Of a stretch of 64,000 nt of DNA, positions 35,126 through 48,780 are shown one piece after another. The DNA comes from Zeus faber (lineage: Eukaryota; Chordata; Actinopteri; Zeiformes; Zeidae): positions 13,188,318-13,252,317 of the forward strand of contig OY482859.1 in NCBI GenBank assembly GCA_960531495.1. The letters run 5' to 3'. The translations under genes and the position numbers were made by a program. The notes beneath the pieces are model-generated. The model had not been told where the DNA came from. It ran no database searches and was given only the letters and a program-made list of their open reading frames with translations. How positions within the stretch are numbered: the stretch's first letter is position 1; every line of letters starts with the position of its first letter.

Positions 35126-35187
<62 letters not shown>
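34866..35187. repeat. Tandem duplication of 83-bp unit plus (CA)n
   Basis: The unit CAAAATTTAAACATGTATTT ... CACTGGGTGTAACTAC ... CAAGTTCGAAACCGGCACTG occurs at 34869-34948 and 35047-35127, each followed by a CG/CA run (34949-35042, 35126-35187). The copies differ at a few positions. Confidence 0.92.
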
Positions 35188-35188
<1 letters not shown>

Positions 35189-35361
35189 CGGGGAGTCTGA
35201 AACTAGATACTCGGGGGATGAGAAATAACAAAGGAGAGACCGCCCTGCAAAGAGGGGTGTGTCGGTTGTAACTAAAGGATGAGCGGGGAAAAGTTTTAGC
35301 GGGCTCCTGGGTGAAATGTCTGTTAGATGAGACACGCAGCTTAGGACTAATCCTAAACTTT

Positions 35362-35582
35362 GGACTAATCAAAAAAGGATTAACACCAAATGAATATAAT
35401 ATCATATCAAAATATATCATATCATATCATATCATATCATATCATAATATCAATCAAAATCAGTAAACAAAACTTACAAATTACTTGCTCCAATAGTCTA
35501 TCACCAATTTATCCAATATTTTAATGGCAAAACTCCACCTCTCCAACTCTGAGAGGAATGAAGTTATGAAAAAAAAAGAGGA
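35362..35582. repeat. 222-bp direct repeat, right copy
   Basis: Matches 31353-31574: same start (GGACTAATCAAAAAAGGATT), an (ATATC)n run, and the same end (GAGGAATGAAGTTATGAAAA). It diverges immediately after the A-run. Confidence 0.9.
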
Positions 35583-37537
35583 ACTCACTACCTACTTGAT
35601 TCTGTATTTCTGTATTGCGTGTGGGTGTCTTTTTGTCTTCCTGTTTCCACACTTGCAAATGCAACACCATAACATCAAAAAGTGTCGAGTGGGTCCTTTT
35701 TCTGCTTTTTCTTTATTTTTGCAGTGACAATGTTGTATGGAATGCAAACACGATTTCAACATTTGATACATTGCTATATTGGAAAACTTTCTAAGAAAAC
35801 AACAAAAACCGCAAGAACAACATACATTTGAGTAATGTTTGAGAATTAAAAACAGAAGCCAAAAAGTGTCATTACCGTTGCTGTTTTTCCAAAGAAAATA
35901 ATAGACCGTAAGGATTTTCCCTGACCACAGGGAGTCAGTGTAGCACAGAAAACAGGGGCCACGCCTCATTTGGTTGGAAGACATGAAACTGTTTGACTTT
36001 TATACAGTGATGCATATGCTTCAGGTCTGTCTAACCCCGCTTTTTTTTTATAGGCGAGATTTGGGGCTATATGGTTACTTGTGACACATTACAGCAAAAT
36101 TATAATTAAATATTATCAATATAATATTAACAAAACAAGGAGCATTCACATATGTGCTGATAGAAAATAGTAGGCTATATGACACAAATGTAAAAGAAAA
36201 ACACAAAAAATGTAAACTATAAATTGCACATTGGGGCTGGAAGGCTGAGATGGAGACATGGCACCAACTTACTCATTGCGTGATTAGGTAATGGTAAGGA
36301 AATGCTTTACCAATTTAAAATATATATCTGAGTTTTCACATTGGCATGGGGAGGTCAAGAGGCAGAGAGCAGTGTGCAAGGGATCCAGGGAGTTGCTGAA
36401 GAGCACTTAGGTAAAGTATAGTTCATTTTCAAGGCATTTTTGACTTTTTTTTGGATCACTGGGAGTCTACTCGAGTGAATGGCCTCAGAATCTTTTCAAT
36501 TGATCCGGTAATGGGAAAATCGCCGAAGAACGTGGTCACAATCGCCTCGCGGTATGTATTACAGCTTGTTGCGCTGGAGCTTTCTGATGCTTTCTCTTCT
36601 AGCTGTCTAGTCACCGTCAATATTCGGTACCATATCATGAGCCTTGTATTCTACCAAATCGTTGTAATATTGGACTATGGCAGTTTTGCCTGCCACACGG
36701 CGTCCAAGTGGCATTTTCAGGGACCTCCAGCACAGAGACACAGAAGAGTCGTAGACACTAGTTTATTGTAGAGCGGAGGCTCGTTGGAATTAGCAGATCG
36801 AACATGTCATGACACAGGCCCCTATGCTGAGAGTGTGTGTGTGGATGGGGGTTTTACCTGCTGCTCATCAGACCAACCAATAAAAAAACAGGTATGCAGC
36901 CACTCTGACCCAATCACCTGGATCCAGGTCAGGTGTGGTGCTCAACCAGACCATCCCCACACCACACGGACAATTAGTGACAAACAGCGCTCTCTGAAGG
37001 AAGATATAGAAACTACACCAAGAACCCTTTCAAACCCCTGCTATATCAGGGTCAATTTGCACAACAAGTAATATCAAATGTTACAGTACGTACTGCACCT
37101 TCAATGGAATATTGCATTATATTAGCCAAACAGACGACAGGAATCGACAAAGCAATGGACAGGAGTCTTGACAACAGTGGGTCCACGATGGATGGTTTTT
37201 ATTTAGTACAACAGTTCCATAACCAACAAGCAGAAAATGGAGGCAGGGCAGGGGAGAAAACAAGCTGTCGAACACATATAGACTATATTTCAATGATACA
37301 TACAAAACAAAAAGCACGAACACAGTCTTTCTCAACGGGAGGAGAACTTATAACTTTGCTGGGGTTTTTTTTTTTTTTTTTTTTTTACTTTCCGTCCTTT
37401 TCTTCTACTTTTCTTTATGTACACGCATCTGCACAGCCGGCCGCCTGACGCCGTCTCACCTCCCCAAACACTCTGCTGACGAGAGGAGACAAACACAAAT
37501 TATCCTCCGCAGGCATTTGACATGACACACACACACA

Positions 37538-37587
<50 letters not shown>

Positions 37588-39007
37588 GGCATAAATAGAC
37601 TAACACACGCACACTCACCTTTAAACACGAACTTGACTCCCTCTGGTCCTCTAAAAGGCACTGGCAGGAGAGGAAGAGGAAACATGAGGTTAGTTTGGTC
37701 ATGGGTTGTGAAGACCTGATTGTCAATTCGTAGAAGCGGTTGCCACCATGCATCAACCATGCTGTTGGTTGCCGAGACTGACAAATTGGTCGCCGAAATT
37801 GTATCATTTTCTAATTGATAAGTAAGGGATAATGTATCGGTCGGTCATCATCTCAAAAATAACGCCTGGTGGGTGATAATAACCGCCCCGGCTGCACATG
37901 ATCCCTCTTATTAGGCGGCTATATATACTAATATGCCTGGGTAAAAAACTTCCACAAAGAAAAATTGTTCCACAACGTGCGAACAATTCGCCAGAAAAAA
38001 AACAAACTTTTCCCGACATGTCACCAACCGATTGTAGTTCCTATGTAGTGTCACCAGATGGCACCACTAGCTGGTGTTAGCATTAACGAGAGTTTGAAGA
38101 CGTGAGTCCTGGCAGTGACAGCGATCGTGATTCAGACATGACTGACTGACGATCGTTGCTATTTGCAAATCAAGTATTCCACACAGCCGTGTATTAATAA
38201 TCATAATCATCCATTTCAATCTTCTCCCTTGTCGCACAATCTTTGACAAAGAGACTCGACGCGCAGGAGTGACTCACTTTCCCGGCCGTAAGCTTCTCGA
38301 CATACAAGATTTTCTTTTATATGAAAGGTGGTTGACGACAAGGCAACCCGACTGCACCGGACGGTTGCCACCGGGGCAGCCGGGCAACCGTTCTTGTCGG
38401 GGCCCTGCACTGTGCGGTGTGTTTGGTCGGGTCTTTCCCAGCAGGGGGTATCCATCCCGCTCTTTTGCCCCCTTCCGTCCCCTCCCCCGCCTGTCGACTC
38501 ATGGTAATGTGAAGAGTCAGGCGGTGTTGCGGGCGGTATGGAGCCATTTTTAGAAGCTCGCCACTGACATCACCCTCTTCTGCGCTGACCCCAAGGCGCT
38601 CCCGGTTCCCCCGAGGGGCCTCCCATGTATGGATGCACATTATGGGATGTTGCTCCCGCGTGCAACACAGTGTATCCCATCTCTGGGTGCACATCATGGG
38701 ACGTTACTCCCGCGCACAACACAGTGTCCACGGTGGACGGGAGATGAACGACAACGTAGCAACATAGAAATGTCATCGTAAAAAAAGTCGACGTGCAGTG
38801 GACGCAAAAGTCAAAAGTCTCTGAAACGGAATAAACTTAAAGAAATAAGTGGTAGAAAAGTTTTATGAAATGTAATTTTGTACTTTATATTACAAACTAT
38901 ATTCCATTAGAAGTTGCTGAGCATCACTTTTATCGTTCCATCCACGTCTCAGTCATAAGATGTGATGTCGTCTCCAGTCACCTGGTCCTGAATGTACAAT
39001 AGGAGTG
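35583..39007. other. Gene-poor stretch
   Basis: No exon set could be assembled on either strand. It contains CA runs at 37524-37587, a T homopolymer at 37365-37386, and a 57-bp unit repeated twice at about 38628-38735 (GCACATNATGGGANGTT, CTCCCGCG, CAACACAGTGT). The open frame at 36451-36771 (106 codons) has no recognisable domain. Confidence 0.5.
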
Positions 39008-39712
39008 TCAGCAACCAGCCTGTAAACCATCACTACCAGCAACCAGCCTGTAAGTGTGAACCATCACTGCCAGCAACCAGCCTGTAAACCATCACTACCA
39101 GCAACCAGCCTGTAAACCACCACTACCAGCAACCAGCCTGTAAACCATCACTGCCAGCACCCAGCCTGTAAGTGTAAACCATCACTACCATTAACCAGCC
39201 TGTAAACCATCAGTGCCAGCAACCAGCCTGTAAGTGTAAAACATCACTACCAGCAACCAGTCTGTAAGTGTAAACCACCACTTCTAGCAAACAGCCTGTA
39301 AGTGTAATCCATCACTACCAACAACGAGCCTGTGAACCATGATTACTAGTAACCAGCCGGTAAATCACCACTACCAGCAGCCAGCCTGTAAACCATCACT
39401 ACCAACAACGAGCCTTAAACCATCACTACCAGTAACCAGTCTGTAAACCATGGCTACCAGCAACCAGCCTGTAAATCACAACTACTAGCAATTAGCCTGC
39501 AAACCATGACTACCAACAACCAGCCTGTAAACCAAACCATGACTACCACTAACTAGCCTGTAAACCATCACTGCCAGTAACCAGCCTGTAAATCCCCACT
39601 ACCAGCAACAAGCCTGTAAACCATCACTACCAGCAACCAGCGTGTAATCTATCACTACCAGTAACCAGCCTGTAAACCATCACTACCAACAACCAGCTTG
39701 TAAACCAAAAGC
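39008..39712. repeat. 0.7-kb minisatellite (27-34 bp unit)
   Basis: About 25 units of ACCAGCCTGTAAACCATCAC TACCAGCA, with a second unit type carrying the insertion TAAGTGTAAACC. The units are diverged and the tract is intergenic. It is not a CRISPR array: there are no unique spacers, and the host is a vertebrate. Confidence 0.95.
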
Positions 39713-40286
39713 AGTCCTGGCCATAGCAAGAAGACGGGAGGAGGGTGAATAGTGGGAAAAGTGGGGGGGGGGGGGGTAGATCAGAGGGGTGAGATCCAGT
39801 GGAATGGAATGGCAGGATTTACATAAGGAGAGAATAGAATGAAAAACAAAGAAAGAATGGGGCGGAGAGCTGTTAATGGCTTTAACACGACACTGAAATC
39901 AAAGCCGGTCAGTCGCTGCGGTATGGCCTGAGCGACATTCAAGATGAAAAGGAAGGACATCACTCACACGTTGGTCCTTATTTTGTATTTACAATGTTTC
40001 ATTGAAAAAAAAAAAACATTTATATTATTTGTCATAATGTCAGAATATTGTTATTTTCCCCCTCAAAGATGATAAATCATTTGTGATAACAGACAGGTAT
40101 AACATGCGATTTTGAAGCTGAATGAAGTTGGTCCCCATCACTTCCATTGTAACTGGTCAATCACTTCATAAGCATCCTTCCACATCCACCTGTGAAGATT
40201 GTAAAATAATCCATATAAATCAACAGCAGCCAGGTTAACTTCAGGTATTTATTTTTACCTCTGGATGTATAGATGGTTGTTATTGT
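39713..40286. other. MyBP-H 3' flank
   Basis: Lies downstream of the MyBP-H stop codon. AATAAA overlaps the stop (plus-strand TTTATT at about 40287-40292), and another TTTATT lies near 40247-40252. A G homopolymer sits at 39766-39776. No gene is seen. Confidence 0.5.
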
Positions 40287-43200
40287 TTATTTGGCCTTCT
40301 CCTTGTCACCTTCTGGAATAACAACCTCTGTTGGAGAAAAAAGCAGGAGAAATGCACCGTAAGAGCTTCAATAGTGTTTTTACAGGAGAAATGTCTTAAA
40401 TGACTTGCATACTGCATCATGTAAAATCATTTTTTTTTCGGGGGTATCATTGGTACCTTATGTTGCACCAGGTATCTGGTATTGTAAATCCTCAATGATT
40501 GAATGAAGATTCACACTCAATGAATATGATTATTATGATTATTGTTATGATTATTGTTAATTATAGAATAATAATAAAAATAACATTAATCATTTGTATA
40601 ATAATACAAAGTTAAATTAAAAAAACGACTAATAATAATAAAATATGTTACTAATAAATAAGCCCTCTATACAATAAGTGAAAAAAGTTTAAAAAAAAGT
40701 CTCAAATGTAAAACTCTCAAGTAATCAAAATCCTTCAACCCCATCGCGCCCAGAACTGTCCATAGAAGCGTCCCCGGAACCGTACGTTTGACCTCCAGCT
40801 TGCAGGACACGGTGGCCTCTCCCTGGGCGTTCTTGGCCCGGCACGTGTAGACGCCGCCGTCGAAGCAGCACGGCTTGCGGATCTCCAGCGAGCACACGCC
40901 CTGGTTGGAGAGCTGACGGAACTTAGGGTCGTCTCCGATCACCATCTGGTTCTTCAGCCACTCCACCTTGGGCTGGAGAGGAGGGAAGAAGGGAGGATGC
41001 TTTTCAACTGGTTCAGACCCAGGATGCCCTGTAGTCAGCGAGAGATTTGAACCGTTCTCATTTATTTTCACAAAAGGTACAGTCCAGGAAGCCACAATGC
41101 TGCACCGGAAAAAAAAAACCAGGGCACAGAAACTGAAAGCTCATGACAGCTACAGTCAGAAAAAAAGTGCTTCAAATAAAAGCACAGAATAGGGAATACT
41201 GTATATATTTTTATTATTGAAGAATGCCTGAATATGCTCGAAATGAACGAATGATGTCTCAAGTCGTTGAGCTGGAGTCCAAGTCACTCGCGAGTCTCTT
41301 CTCGAGGTAATAAGGGCTCTATCTGCTGCATATCAGGTGTCCTAGACCACTACAGAGCAATTTCTAAGGAATTCACAGTAACTATATATCATCACACATT
41401 TATCTATTAGCATATCCCAGTTGATGGGTAATTGAAACGAATGCATAGAGAAGGAGTGTATGGTATAAAGCTTTAGATCATATTATACATTAAAATACAT
41501 GGAAAAACACAACGGAAGCTTTACTTTCGAAGTTCAGGATTGTATTGGTCCTTGTAACTCCTTGGACCAATGTAACCCTTATTATAGAACACAAGTTACT
41601 GCAAGTCGCAACAGAAGCGGTTTTGTCGCTTTCCTATTCTCATAGTTCCCATAGCAACGTATAAACAGTTTACGTATGCACACAAAGCTGCATTTATTTA
41701 TGTAGATGTTGTTTGTGAATATATATATTTTAAAGTGACAAGGTATTATTATATTGCCATGTGTTCGGACCATGTGATTTGTGCTTTATGACACCGGGTA
41801 ATGCTATACACGCAAAATGCTTTTTAATCAAACTATGTGGAAGTATAAGGGTGTGTTCAGTCTTGGAGACATTTTCACATTTTTAATTCAGTGCAACATG
41901 TAATAAACCTCACCAGGGATCCCAAGTAGCTCCCAAATCTATTTCCAAATCTATGAAAAGCGTTGCGTTACATCATAAAGTACAGGGAAACCGGCTCCCG
42001 CAACAATGGGCTTGTCCTCCATTTTGGGGACGGTCCAGCGGAAATGCATCATCGCTGCCCAGCGACAGCTCATCAGCAGAAAGTTGAACTCCGTCGTACT
42101 TTCTCCCTTACCCTTGAAAGGAAAGGTTGCTGTGATGATTGCGCGTGTAAACAACGTCGTAGTGATCATTTTAAGATGTCCCCCAGACACCAAAGCAAAT
42201 TCCGTTTTTTAATTTTTTTTGTAATGTAATTCTCTTGCGTGACATCATTTCAGGAGGTAAGCGTCCTGTCGGCCCTGCCGCTTTGTGCTGAGTGGTAGCG
42301 AATCGATTGCAACGAGGCGTAACTCAAGTCTTTTCCCCGATGTGCGGAATGCTGCTCCCTCCATTTCGAGACATTCCCTCTCTGGATTCCCTTTCAGCGT
42401 CACCCCGTTCGCCTCTCGATGTCTCTGGGTAGAGTTGTCCCATCACATGTCCCAAAGCTCTGACGGTATTTAGGATTTTTCTTCCACCTTCAAGGATGCG
42501 TTTAATGTGTGCATTTCAATACTGCTCCATAAAGTCTATTTAGCCCGAAAATAGTCGCTTATCCGTCCTAAAAACTGTTGCTGGAGCGCTCACAATTATT
42601 ATTATGAGCAGGTTGCAGTCTATATTTAAAATCTATTCCACAATCATACGTTTACATCCAAATTTAAGGGGAATGTATTAGAACCTGAAGTTTCCATCAA
42701 GTGAGTCAAGTCATTTGAGTGCAACGTGAGTGCTAATGACTCACGATCCACATTTTTACACTCCTACGTGCAGTGGGTAGGTATTTTTTTGCATTATTTT
42801 CATTTTTATTTAATGCCACTATAATTGTGGCGTAAAATAAACTCAATACGATTAAAGAAAATTCGAACTAAAATGTCACGATTGGTAGTGCTCTAACTGT
42901 GACTTTAAATCAAATAATGTGCAAAATCAGCCAAATAGTTTTAGTAATAAGATTTCAACATAGATTTTAGACAAGTAATTTAATTAATTACTTAAATGTA
43001 AGAAAAGCTACTTATCTGCCTACCGACTGAATGTAGCATATAAAGGATTTTATCAACAATGGGATATTTTAACTTGATTAATTCATTCAATAACTCAATT
43101 TGAAAGAGCCGAGCTTCAGTGAATAAAAATAAAAGGCTCTGAAGATTTGCTTTTATGTTGTTTAACAGATTTTTGATTGACATTGATTTCATATTTCATC

Positions 43201-43771
43201 CCATGACAATTGTTTTGCGTATTACTTTCCTTTTGATATTTTTTACTTATTACTTCCCTACACAAATAGCATTTGAACCTCTTGGGACCACTGAAATACA
43301 TTAAAATGAAAAAAAAAAAAAAAAACAACCTCTACAGACACACAGTTGTCTCACCCAGTTGTCTTTCTCTCTCTCTCCTTTCTCTCGTCCATTCCAACCC
43401 TCTCACTCTCTTATCTCACCCCCCTCCCTCCCACTGTGGGTGCTGCAGGGACACTCACACTGATAGAGGAGCTGGTGGCAGAAATAGTGCCTCATCACCA
43501 CTTTAACCACAAAAGGACAGCGCGCCGTTCTTATCTCGCCTTCCTCTTTCTCATCCTCCCCTACTCCACCGACACCACTCGCTTTATCAACCACCACCAC
43601 CCCCACCCCCCCCCCCCCCCCCCGGCTCTCGATACCCGGTGAGAGCTCACAATGAGAAAAAGGAAGCAGATACTAATCAAACCAGTGTCTCAGTGGCGAC
43701 TACAGCAGTAGACAAGAGAGGCTGCCGCGACAATCAAAAATGAAAAAGTCTTTCTAAAGATTAAGGACACG

Positions 43772-43809
<38 letters not shown>

Positions 43810-43850
43810 CGCACACACACACACACATACACACACACACTTTTTGTCCC

Positions 43851-43922
<72 letters not shown>

Positions 43923-44669
43923 GTCCCCCATCAGCATTCATCAACTCACACCTACTCTGCGCTGTCACAATTAGTGATGAAAGGCTCATCCCTTTTGTTA
44001 AGATCGGGCTCCTCGCGAGTGACTCGGAAAAAAGATTCGTCCGGTTTTCCAACCCTTGGTTGGTGTGATTCAGTTGGTGTAACGGCACGGATGAGCAAGG
44101 GAGAGAATCTCGCAGAGGAAAAAAAAACCCCTTTAAATCTGTCAAAATTACAGCAAAATGATATCATGATTTAGCCAGAAGAAAGCTGGTAAAGCAAGCT
44201 GTGGATGTCAAAAATCCTTCAGCCTCAATCGCTCAAAATTATTGGTGCGTGACTCACCAATGCAATCTACTCCTGTCAGAATGATTTTATGCGGTGGAAT
44301 GCAACGTGTAAATCAGTCACATTCATCATGAATTATGCCAAATCCCTTTGGGCTTTTATTCCACATGAATTAAGTCCCTGGTAATTATTTTCAGTTTGTG
44401 AGGACTCAAGGAGCTTGTTCGGGCAGGCACTTTTTGTTCGCAAATCAAAATTCCAACTCAGTCGATACCTGGCTGTGTCTCTGGTCGCAGTCACCGAGTC
44501 AAGAACCAAACTAACGGTCAAACGACTCTTTTGCCGGAGTGACTCAAGACTCCCGGGTCGTTTAAAAGGTTTGTTCGGTGTGAACAAATCGTTCCTAGTC
44601 ACTCTCAATTAACCACAGTCATATGCACTCTTATTCATTGTGGTACAAAGCACGGTAAAACACACGCGT

Positions 44670-44757
<88 letters not shown>

Positions 44758-46011
44758 TGAGGAGCCCCACAGCTGTCCCTGAAAGCTGACTCCTGGTAGC
44801 CTTACACGCCTGCCTTAGCCCTACCTTAGCTGCACCACCACCCCTCCACCCTTCTGTGTACAGTAAGAGTCCAGTCAGGCATTCCGAGGGGAGTCCTCAT
44901 CTTCACAAGGACTTAGCAGCTATGCTGTAGACGCGCCGGCATGCGCCATACCGCCCACTGCCTCCGTCTCTTCTCCTTGAGGAGAGGAGCCAAGGACGGG
45001 CGAAGCGCTTCAAAAAAATGGCCCTGCCATCCCAGACATCTGCGTGCACAAGGCAACTGTAGAGATATGTTTAACCAGCGAAACAGCCGCCACAAACAAA
45101 TTGAGATGACCGCATGCAGACATACCACACATAGACTGACTGTTCGGCAGGAGAACTTTACAGCCGCCAACTCATATAATATAATCATATCTCCATTTGT
45201 GGGGTGTAAAGCACAACAACAAATAACAAATGCTTTCCAGTTCGCTGCCCACTTAACAATAAAGGCCTTAAATAAAGATTTTATCAGTTTAAGGTATTTC
45301 ACGGTATAGTTTAACAAGATTATAAAGTCTTTAAGATAATTAAACCACTCAGCTCTGTGTGTAAAGTCTCAAACTCTCTTATGTCCTATGCCTCTAACTC
45401 GAGCTACGGGCGAAACCGCGTTGTGCACAGCCACAAGGACTGTAATAATAGTATTATGGAAATAATTGCATGGCACTTCAAACCATCATCATATTTTGCT
45501 CAAGAGCATGTATTTGAAACTCAGTTTAGTTAAAAAAAAACAAACAAAAGAAAAAAGATCTTCAGACAGGGACGACCCATTGTTCCGAAGCCACAATAGT
45601 CCCAAAAAGTCCCAAAAGCGTGTATGTGCAGGGCCGGCACTTCCTATAGGCGACTCCGCTGCGCGACCCTGTGCCCGGTCCCTCCAAATAAAGCGAATAA
45701 CAACACTGTATTTTTATTTCAGATGTATTTTATTAGTACCTTATATGTACCTTTATATGTACCTTATTGTACAAAACAAAAAAAAAGCCCCGTGCGTAAC
45801 GGCAACACTCTCTCAGTGACCCCGAGGTGGTCACCCTGGGTATAAGGTTAGAGATGGTTAGGGTAAGGGTGTCGTCCATGTCCAATGGGATATTTTTCGG
45901 ACTCTTGCTTTTCGGAATAATGGGCCATTGGAGCGATTCCATCGCCCCCTTCACACCCCAAACAGCCACCACCAGAAACGTCCATAAATTGAGTCAAAAT
46001 TTTCCTTCATT

Positions 46012-46046
<35 letters not shown>

Positions 46047-46839
46047 CTCCACTCGATGCTGCTCTGTCCAGGGCAATTCAGGCTCCATGCTTCTGTCCCT
46101 CGGCTCTACTAGCTATGTTAAGCTTCGCTGTCCAATTGAGCCTGCGCCCACTAGTAACAGCAACATTAGCGTACCGGCCTATGACATTTTAGAATACCAG
46201 CCAATCAGCAACATGGCGGCAGTAATCACCGAGGCATGCTGGGAAGCCCCACTCCACACTGTCAACAATGGAGCTGAGATCGAGCAGAGTGCCACTGTGG
46301 CATCCTCACCCTGGGGTGTGGATTAATTGGTGCTTGTACTTATTACATCTGAGACCCCTGCCCAACTATGTGAGGGACACAATACTTTTTTTTTTTTTCC
46401 ATGTATTTATGAGTGGTTGCTGGTCGTTTTGGTTCTGTAGTCATGGTCGACAGTTTTTAAGGCATGCACTACGTTATAAACCATGACTGTATTATTGTAT
46501 GCATGTATTCATCAGTACAATGGTTTATTTATTTATACCCATAGCCAATACTAGTAACCACAATGTCACTGTGTATTATTTTATATATTATTTGTATATT
46601 TGGTTATTTTAGAGTTTTAGCATCAATCATCACCACGACAAATCCCTTGTATATGAAAAAGCAAATTATGATTAGATAAGATTCTGATGCTGATTCTGAA
46701 CGAATAGTCATTAATTTTCTTCCCTTTTATATTTACATGATCCAACACTCAATATTTGAATTATTATTAGAAAGCATATACGTTAATTCACCCCAAGGCC
46801 TGGTGACTACCCCTACGATCCCTGGTGGTGTGTGTGTGT

Positions 46840-46875
<36 letters not shown>

Positions 46876-48723
46876 ATGCGTGCGTGCGTGCGTGCGTGTG
46901 TGTGTGTGTGTGAGCGCTCGTACCTTCGGGCACCCTCGCACGGCGCACAGCAGCTTGGTGGTGTAGCCCACGGTGGCGGCGTGGTCGCTCAGCGGGGCGG
47001 TGAATTTGGGGGCCTCGCTGAAGTCGTGCTCCTTGTACTCGGGGGGTTTGTACACGATGCCTGCGACACGTGGAACAAGGTCCGTTATTCTGGAATAACA
47101 CGGTGTGATTATCACACCTCTGAGACAGTCTATCAGGCGATTGCTGAATTTGACACAATATCGATCTGTTTTTTTTGTTCTTTTCAAAATGCTCAATGGT
47201 TCCACTGTATTGAACTGCAGTTTATGGTCATTTAAATGAACAGACAAGACAATTGTTTTTCAAGTTCCCTATATTCCCAATTCCCTATAGTAAGGAATTT
47301 TAGCCTAAAAAGGAACAAACAATAAAATAATTGTCATTATACAATAAACCTAAGACACAATTTCAAAGTTTAAAATGCACATACAGGCACACGTGTCTTT
47401 GAAACACACACACAGAAATCAAAATAGTCACACAATAGCAAAATACACAAAATTAGGTCCAAAATGACTCCCGAACACTCACAAATATGCACGCACACAA
47501 ATGAAAATGAAAGGACACATAATGATATTTTATCTGCTAGATGTCTTAATGTTGCTTTACTTACTTACATAAATATTCGTTTAATATGCATAACAGCCCG
47601 TTCAAGTCACTGCTGAATCCCAGTCACATCCCCCCAAAAAAAACACCCCAAAAAAGGATAGAGAAGGGACGTCCTCCTGACTTGTTACCTATTTTCTGGA
47701 TGGTGGCGACGTCCTTGGAGGCGGTGCACTCCTCGCTGACGCCCACCTTGTTCTCGGAGAAGACCCTGAAGTTGTAGGAGTTCCCCATGATCAGGTCGGA
47801 GATGGTGGCGTTCAGCCGGTGGTAGTGCTCCATCACCGTGAACCAGTCCTGAGGAAAAAGATCATTCAAGAAAGACAGAGAGACAGACAGAGGGACAGAC
47901 AGACAGATAGAGGGACAGGCAGATGAACAGACATGCAGATAGACAGACTGAGAGAAGGACGGACGGACAGAGAGCAGACGGGCAGAGGGACAGACGGACG
48001 GACAGGTCCTCACCCCGGTCTTCATGTCAGCCTTCTGGATGGTGTATCCGGTGATGTCGGTGTTGCCGTTGTCTTTGGGCGCAGTCCACTCCAGGGCGGC
48101 GTTGAAGCCCCAGGTGTCCACCAGCTTGACGCTGGCTGGAGGGCCGGGCAGCTCTGTGGAGGAAACACACACCTTACCCTGACTGGCTGTTTAACATGCA
48201 CCTCAAACTGAGGCCCGCACGACACTGCAACGTCGGTCGTGACGAAAGTCACAAAACAAGGATGTTGATATGGAGAAGGACATTTTCATATGCAAGGAAT
48301 GGTGTTGGTGCATTGTTGTATGGCCAGAGAAGTAGCATCAAAATAAAGCTTAACATTCGAAAAAAACAAAATATGCATATACACAAGTATATGAAGTGAT
48401 GTTCCGCAAGGCGCTGATTGGTCCGACTCGAGGCAGGGAGATTCCTTAATGTTTGTCTGTCTTGCAGAGGGGGTCGGCGTACGGGCTCGTCAGCGGCCCA
48501 GCAGCCGAACGCCGTTCCCCCTGCGCTCGAGATGATTATCATCATCATTATAATTATAATATTCATCATTATCAATTGGGATTGATACTTGCGGCCAGCG
48601 TACCTCATTGTGCAAGGTGACAATAAATACTCAGGCCATGTTGGCGCACCACGGCCGGAAAGTCTCCCTCCCGAAACCCTTACCTGTGGGCAGAGACTCC
48701 TACACACATTTCTCTATTTTCCA

Positions 48724-48780
<57 letters not shown>

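Larger units (their letters stand above)
40973..46923. other. Large MyBP-H intron with repeats
   Basis: A 5.95-kb intron that splits the last Ig domain (after RGCPK, before PKVEWL). It holds a C homopolymer (about 43608-43623), CA and CTAT tracts (43772-43840, 43850-43922), a CA tract (44664-44755), a TTTC tract (46012-46046), a TG tract (46826-46912), copy 3 of the GACTC-rich repeat, and MITE copy 2. No other gene was recognised in it. Confidence 0.8.

Noticed and set aside
36451..36771. 106-codon frame as a gene
   Set aside because: No domain, no homologous neighbour and no convincing splice sites.
39008..39712. Regular repeats resembling a CRISPR array
   Set aside because: The units are contiguous and diverged, with no unique spacers of constant length; the genome is vertebrate.
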